DNA of 64,000 nucleotides from Flavobacterium sp. KACC 22761 (GTDB lineage: Bacteria > Bacteroidota > Bacteroidia > Flavobacteriales > Flavobacteriaceae). The stretch covers positions 3,720,001 to 3,784,000 of the forward strand of contig NZ_CP139148.1 in NCBI RefSeq assembly GCF_034058155.1. Direction: 5' to 3'. Position numbers and translations under genes: made by a program. Below, piece after piece: positions 61,665 to 64,000 of the stretch; the stretch's first letter is position 1, and every line of letters starts with the position of its first letter. Under the pieces are notes generated by a model that saw only the letters and a program-made list of their open reading frames with translations, ran no database searches and was not told the DNA's origin.

Positions 61665-63494
61665 ATGTTTAGAATATGGAGTTTAGTATTGTTACTGTTT
61701 TTTCTGAATGGATGCAAAGTAAAACAAACAGAAAAGCCAAAAGCGCAACAAATTGCCTTTATTGCAGATGTGCATTTGGGTGACATTTTTGGGAAATTTG
61801 ATGACAATACTTACAAAGGCATCAAAAATCCTGCAACTGGCGAATATGCTACTATCAGAACGATGAGTTCACAGTTGCATTCTACCCGAATTTTCAATGA
61901 AAATTATTTTGCTTTTATTACAGCTCTTGATGATATCGCAAAAAGAGGCATCAAGCAAGTTGCACTTCCAGGCGATTTTAGCGATGACGGTCAGCCGGTT
62001 CATATTCGCGGATTAAAAAAAATACTCAATGAATACGAGACAAAATACGGAATGTCGTTTTTTGTCACGACTGGAAATCACGATGCGCCAAAACCTTTTG
62101 CCCAAGAAGCCTATAAAAGTGATTTTTTGGGAAAAGATGGGAAAGAACAGATTATCAGCAGTTCTAAAAGTATTTTAAAAATAAAAGAAAATCAGTTAGA
62201 GCCAATCATTACTTCCGATATAAAAAATGGAGGATACAAAGAAACTATGGCTGAAATGGCTGCTTTCGGATTTTATCCAAAAAAAGACTATTTGTATTGG
62301 GAAACCCCTTTTTCGACTTATTCCTATGAAAATTATACTTATAACAACGCCTTAAAAGAGTCGGTATTAGAGAAAAGAATTTATCCAATAAAAAACACCA
62401 ATTTATTTCTTCCCGATGCCAGTTATTTGGTTGAACCCGTTAAAGGGGTCTGGCTTTTGGCTATTGATGCGAATGCCTATGTTCCGAATGAAAAATTATC
62501 AGGTTTGCCAAACAATCCGAATGATTTTTCGGGGGCGAGTATCGGTTATAATAACGTTCTTATTTATAAAAAACATCTAATTGAATGGGTTAAAAAAGTT
62601 TCGGCGAAAGCCAAACAAAATGGCAAAGTGTTGATTGCTTTCAGCCATTATCCGATGATTGATTTTAATGACAATGCTTCTGCAGAAATGAAAAGCCTTT
62701 TTGGTTCAGATAAAATGCAATTGTCTAGAGTTCCAAACGAAGAAGTAGCTCAGTTATTTGCAGATGCAGGAATTCAGATTCATTTTGGCGGACACATGCA
62801 TATTAACGACACAGGAGTGCGCACATCAACCAAAGGCAATACATTGTTTAATATTCAAACTCCTTCATTGGCGGCCTATAAACCAGCGTATAAAATTCTA
62901 ACTATTCATTCAGATCAAGAGTTGGAAATCGAGACTGTCGTAGTTGGAAAAGTTCCGAAATTTAATAGTTTGTTTCCTTTTTATGAAGAAGAATATGCTC
63001 ATTTGCAAAATATAAAAAGCCCAAATATTTGGAATAAAGATATTTTAAAAGCTAAGGATTATGAGGATTTTACAAGATGGCATTTAAAAGAATTGGTCCG
63101 CCTGCGATTCTTGCCAGAAGATTTTCCTGTTGATTTTTTAGCTTCGATTACAAATCTTTCCGGAAAGGAGTTGTTGGAGATAAATAAAAACAGTGCAGCA
63201 ATTCAAGAACAATTAAAAGAACATCATTTAGCCGAAGAAGATTTTAAAACATGGAAAGGTTATGATATGATTTTTGATTTTTACAGATTAAAAAATGCTG
63301 ATGAATTAGCTCTTCCCGAAATTGGTGCTAGCAGATTAAAACAATATCAATTGGTTTGCCAAGAACTTGAAAAATCAAGTGATGCAAAATTGGTTTTATG
63401 GGGAAATATTTTTCTAAAAACAATGAACAGCCAACCTTCAAATCATTTTAAAATAAACCTAAAAACAAATACTATAGAACGCATAAAACCTTAA
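61665..63494 (+). CDS. Lipoprotein metallophosphoesterase (calcineurin-like)
   Basis: A 609-residue protein with lipobox LNGC (Cys at about 17). The metal-binding motifs are in order: IAFIADVHLGDIFG (DxH), ALPGDFSDDG (GD), VTTGNHDAPK (GNHD), IAFSHYPMIDF (H) and HFGGHMHINDTG (GHxH). It is probably a periplasmic or surface phosphatase/phosphodiesterase. Within the glycan locus it may remove phosphate from phosphorylated sugars, such as mannose-6-phosphate on N-glycans or yeast mannan; this is inference. Confidence 0.88.
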   Translation: MFRIWSLVLLLFFLNGCKVKQTEKPKAQQIAFIADVHLGDIFGKFDDNTYKGIKNPATGEYATIRTMSSQLHSTRIFNENYFAFITALDDIAKRGIKQVALPGDFSDDGQPVHIRGLKKILNEYETKYGMSFFVTTGNHDAPKPFAQEAYKSDFLGKDGKEQIISSSKSILKIKENQLEPIITSDIKNGGYKETMAEMAAFGFYPKKDYLYWETPFSTYSYENYTYNNALKESVLEKRIYPIKNTNLFLPDASYLVEPVKGVWLLAIDANAYVPNEKLSGLPNNPNDFSGASIGYNNVLIYKKHLIEWVKKVSAKAKQNGKVLIAFSHYPMIDFNDNASAEMKSLFGSDKMQLSRVPNEEVAQLFADAGIQIHFGGHMHINDTGVRTSTKGNTLFNIQTPSLAAYKPAYKILTIHSDQELEIETVVVGKVPKFNSLFPFYEEEYAHLQNIKSPNIWNKDILKAKDYEDFTRWHLKELVRLRFLPEDFPVDFLASITNLSGKELLEINKNSAAIQEQLKEHHLAEEDFKTWKGYDMIFDFYRLKNADELALPEIGASRLKQYQLVCQELEKSSDAKLVLWGNIFLKTMNSQPSNHFKINLKTNTIERIKP

Positions 63495-63552
63495 AGAAAT
63501 CTTAAGGTGTTATGTGTTTGAAAATAAGTAAATTGCATATAGAATTCATCAC

Positions 63553-64000
63553 ATGAAACAAAATTCCTTTATATTATTTTTTTGTTTGATTTTTAGTTAT
63601 TATTCTCATTCTCAGAATATTAAATTTGATCATTTTAACGACAATAACGGATTGTCTCACAACTCTGTGCGCCATATTGTACAAGATAAAAAAGGCTTTT
63701 TGTGGTTTGGTACTTTCTCTGGACTGAATCGTTTTGATGGATATCAGTTTAAAAAATACATGAGTGCTTCACCAAGTGAAAACCGATTGCATAATGATGA
63801 TATTACAGCTCTTGATCTTGATGAAGAATCTAATAGCTTATGGATTGGAACCAGAAAAGGTTTGACACTTTACAAAATAGATACCAATGAATTTGTCACT
63901 TTTTTGCCTCAGACAAACAATCCTAAAAGCTTGCCAGATGAAGAAATCAGATCGGTTCATGTAGATAAATTTAAAAGAATTTGGGTTGGAACTAAAACTA
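63553..64000 (+). CDS. Hybrid two-component system regulator (Reg_prop sensor), 3'-truncated
   Basis: Frame open from ATG 63553 to the window end (149 codons). After a signal peptide (FILFFCLIFSYYSHSQ) come two-component propeller repeats: NGLSHNSVRHIVQDKKGFLWFGTFSGLNRFDGY, SLWIGTRKGLTLY and IRSVHVDKFKRIWVGT. This is the start of the large periplasmic sensor of HTCS proteins, which continue into a Y_Y_Y domain, kinase, receiver and AraC-type domain. It is probably the local regulator of the glycan locus upstream. Domains beyond the window are assumed, not seen. Confidence 0.85.
   Translation, partial: MKQNSFILFFCLIFSYYSHSQNIKFDHFNDNNGLSHNSVRHIVQDKKGFLWFGTFSGLNRFDGYQFKKYMSASPSENRLHNDDITALDLDEESNSLWIGTRKGLTLYKIDTNEFVTFLPQTNNPKSLPDEEIRSVHVDKFKRIWVGTKT

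Noticed and set aside
1..64000. CRISPR arrays, rRNA, tRNA and prophage
   Set aside because: No regularly spaced repeats, rRNA-like stretches, cloverleaf with CCA-type ends or phage structural genes were seen; a dedicated RNA search was not possible.

Overview
The window reads as the chromosome of a Flavobacterium-like member of the Bacteroidota. It is AT-rich, uses Bacteroidota-type promoter boxes (TAnnTTTG), has weak or absent Shine-Dalgarno sequences, and carries a SusC/SusD pair with GH92/GH97/GH29/GH89 enzymes, a Reg_prop-type hybrid regulator and several dispersed palindromic repeats. No rRNA, tRNA, CRISPR array or phage was seen. One complete IS3-family element is present.

Layout. 1-3.5 kb: the end of a class V aminotransferase, then a short Met/Cys-rich leader ORF and a terminator directly in front of metNIQ (methionine ABC importer), which looks like translation-coupled attenuation. 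4.7-8.5 kb: an Asn/Asp catabolic operon of DcaP-type porin, exported aspartase and exported asparaginase. 8.8-16 kb: an Omp85-like barrel on the minus strand, then a TolC/HlyD/MFS efflux operon that continues into a K+-channel-like protein and an AI-2E-type permease. 16.0-17.4 kb: an intact IS3-family element with a 3-bp target duplication. 17.4-21.7 kb: a secreted protein, a divergent NarL-type response regulator/TPR histidine kinase pair, and a scramblase/tubby-like protein whose promoter is overlapped by a long perfect palindrome. 22.2-27.1 kb: a small secreted protein followed by an ABC/HlyD/TolC set whose ATPase has degenerate catalytic motifs. 27.4-33.3 kb: hybrid kinase, single-domain response regulator, TPR-YaiO outer-membrane barrel, membrane HEAT protein and processive GT2 synthase, a candidate exopolysaccharide synthesis/export system.

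33.5-44 kb is mixed: GH97 glycosidase, a 44-aa membrane peptide, serine hydrolase, an SDR/AraC/methyltransferase module with tandem repeats before the SDR promoter, small secreted proteins and a methyltransferase with a duplicated N-terminal module. 44.4-64 kb is a polysaccharide utilisation locus: GH89, SusC, SusD, GH92, GH29, GH92, two or three unclassified secreted proteins (one a likely alpha/alpha-toroid enzyme), DUF4861, a lipoprotein phosphoesterase and the start of a hybrid two-component regulator. The enzyme set points to a glycan bearing alpha-mannose, alpha-fucose and alpha-GlcNAc.

The candidates most worth a second look are the metNIQ leader/attenuator, the YaiO-HEAT-GT2 operon with its own signalling genes, the degenerate ABC exporter, the periplasmic Asn-to-fumarate route and the palindromic operators.
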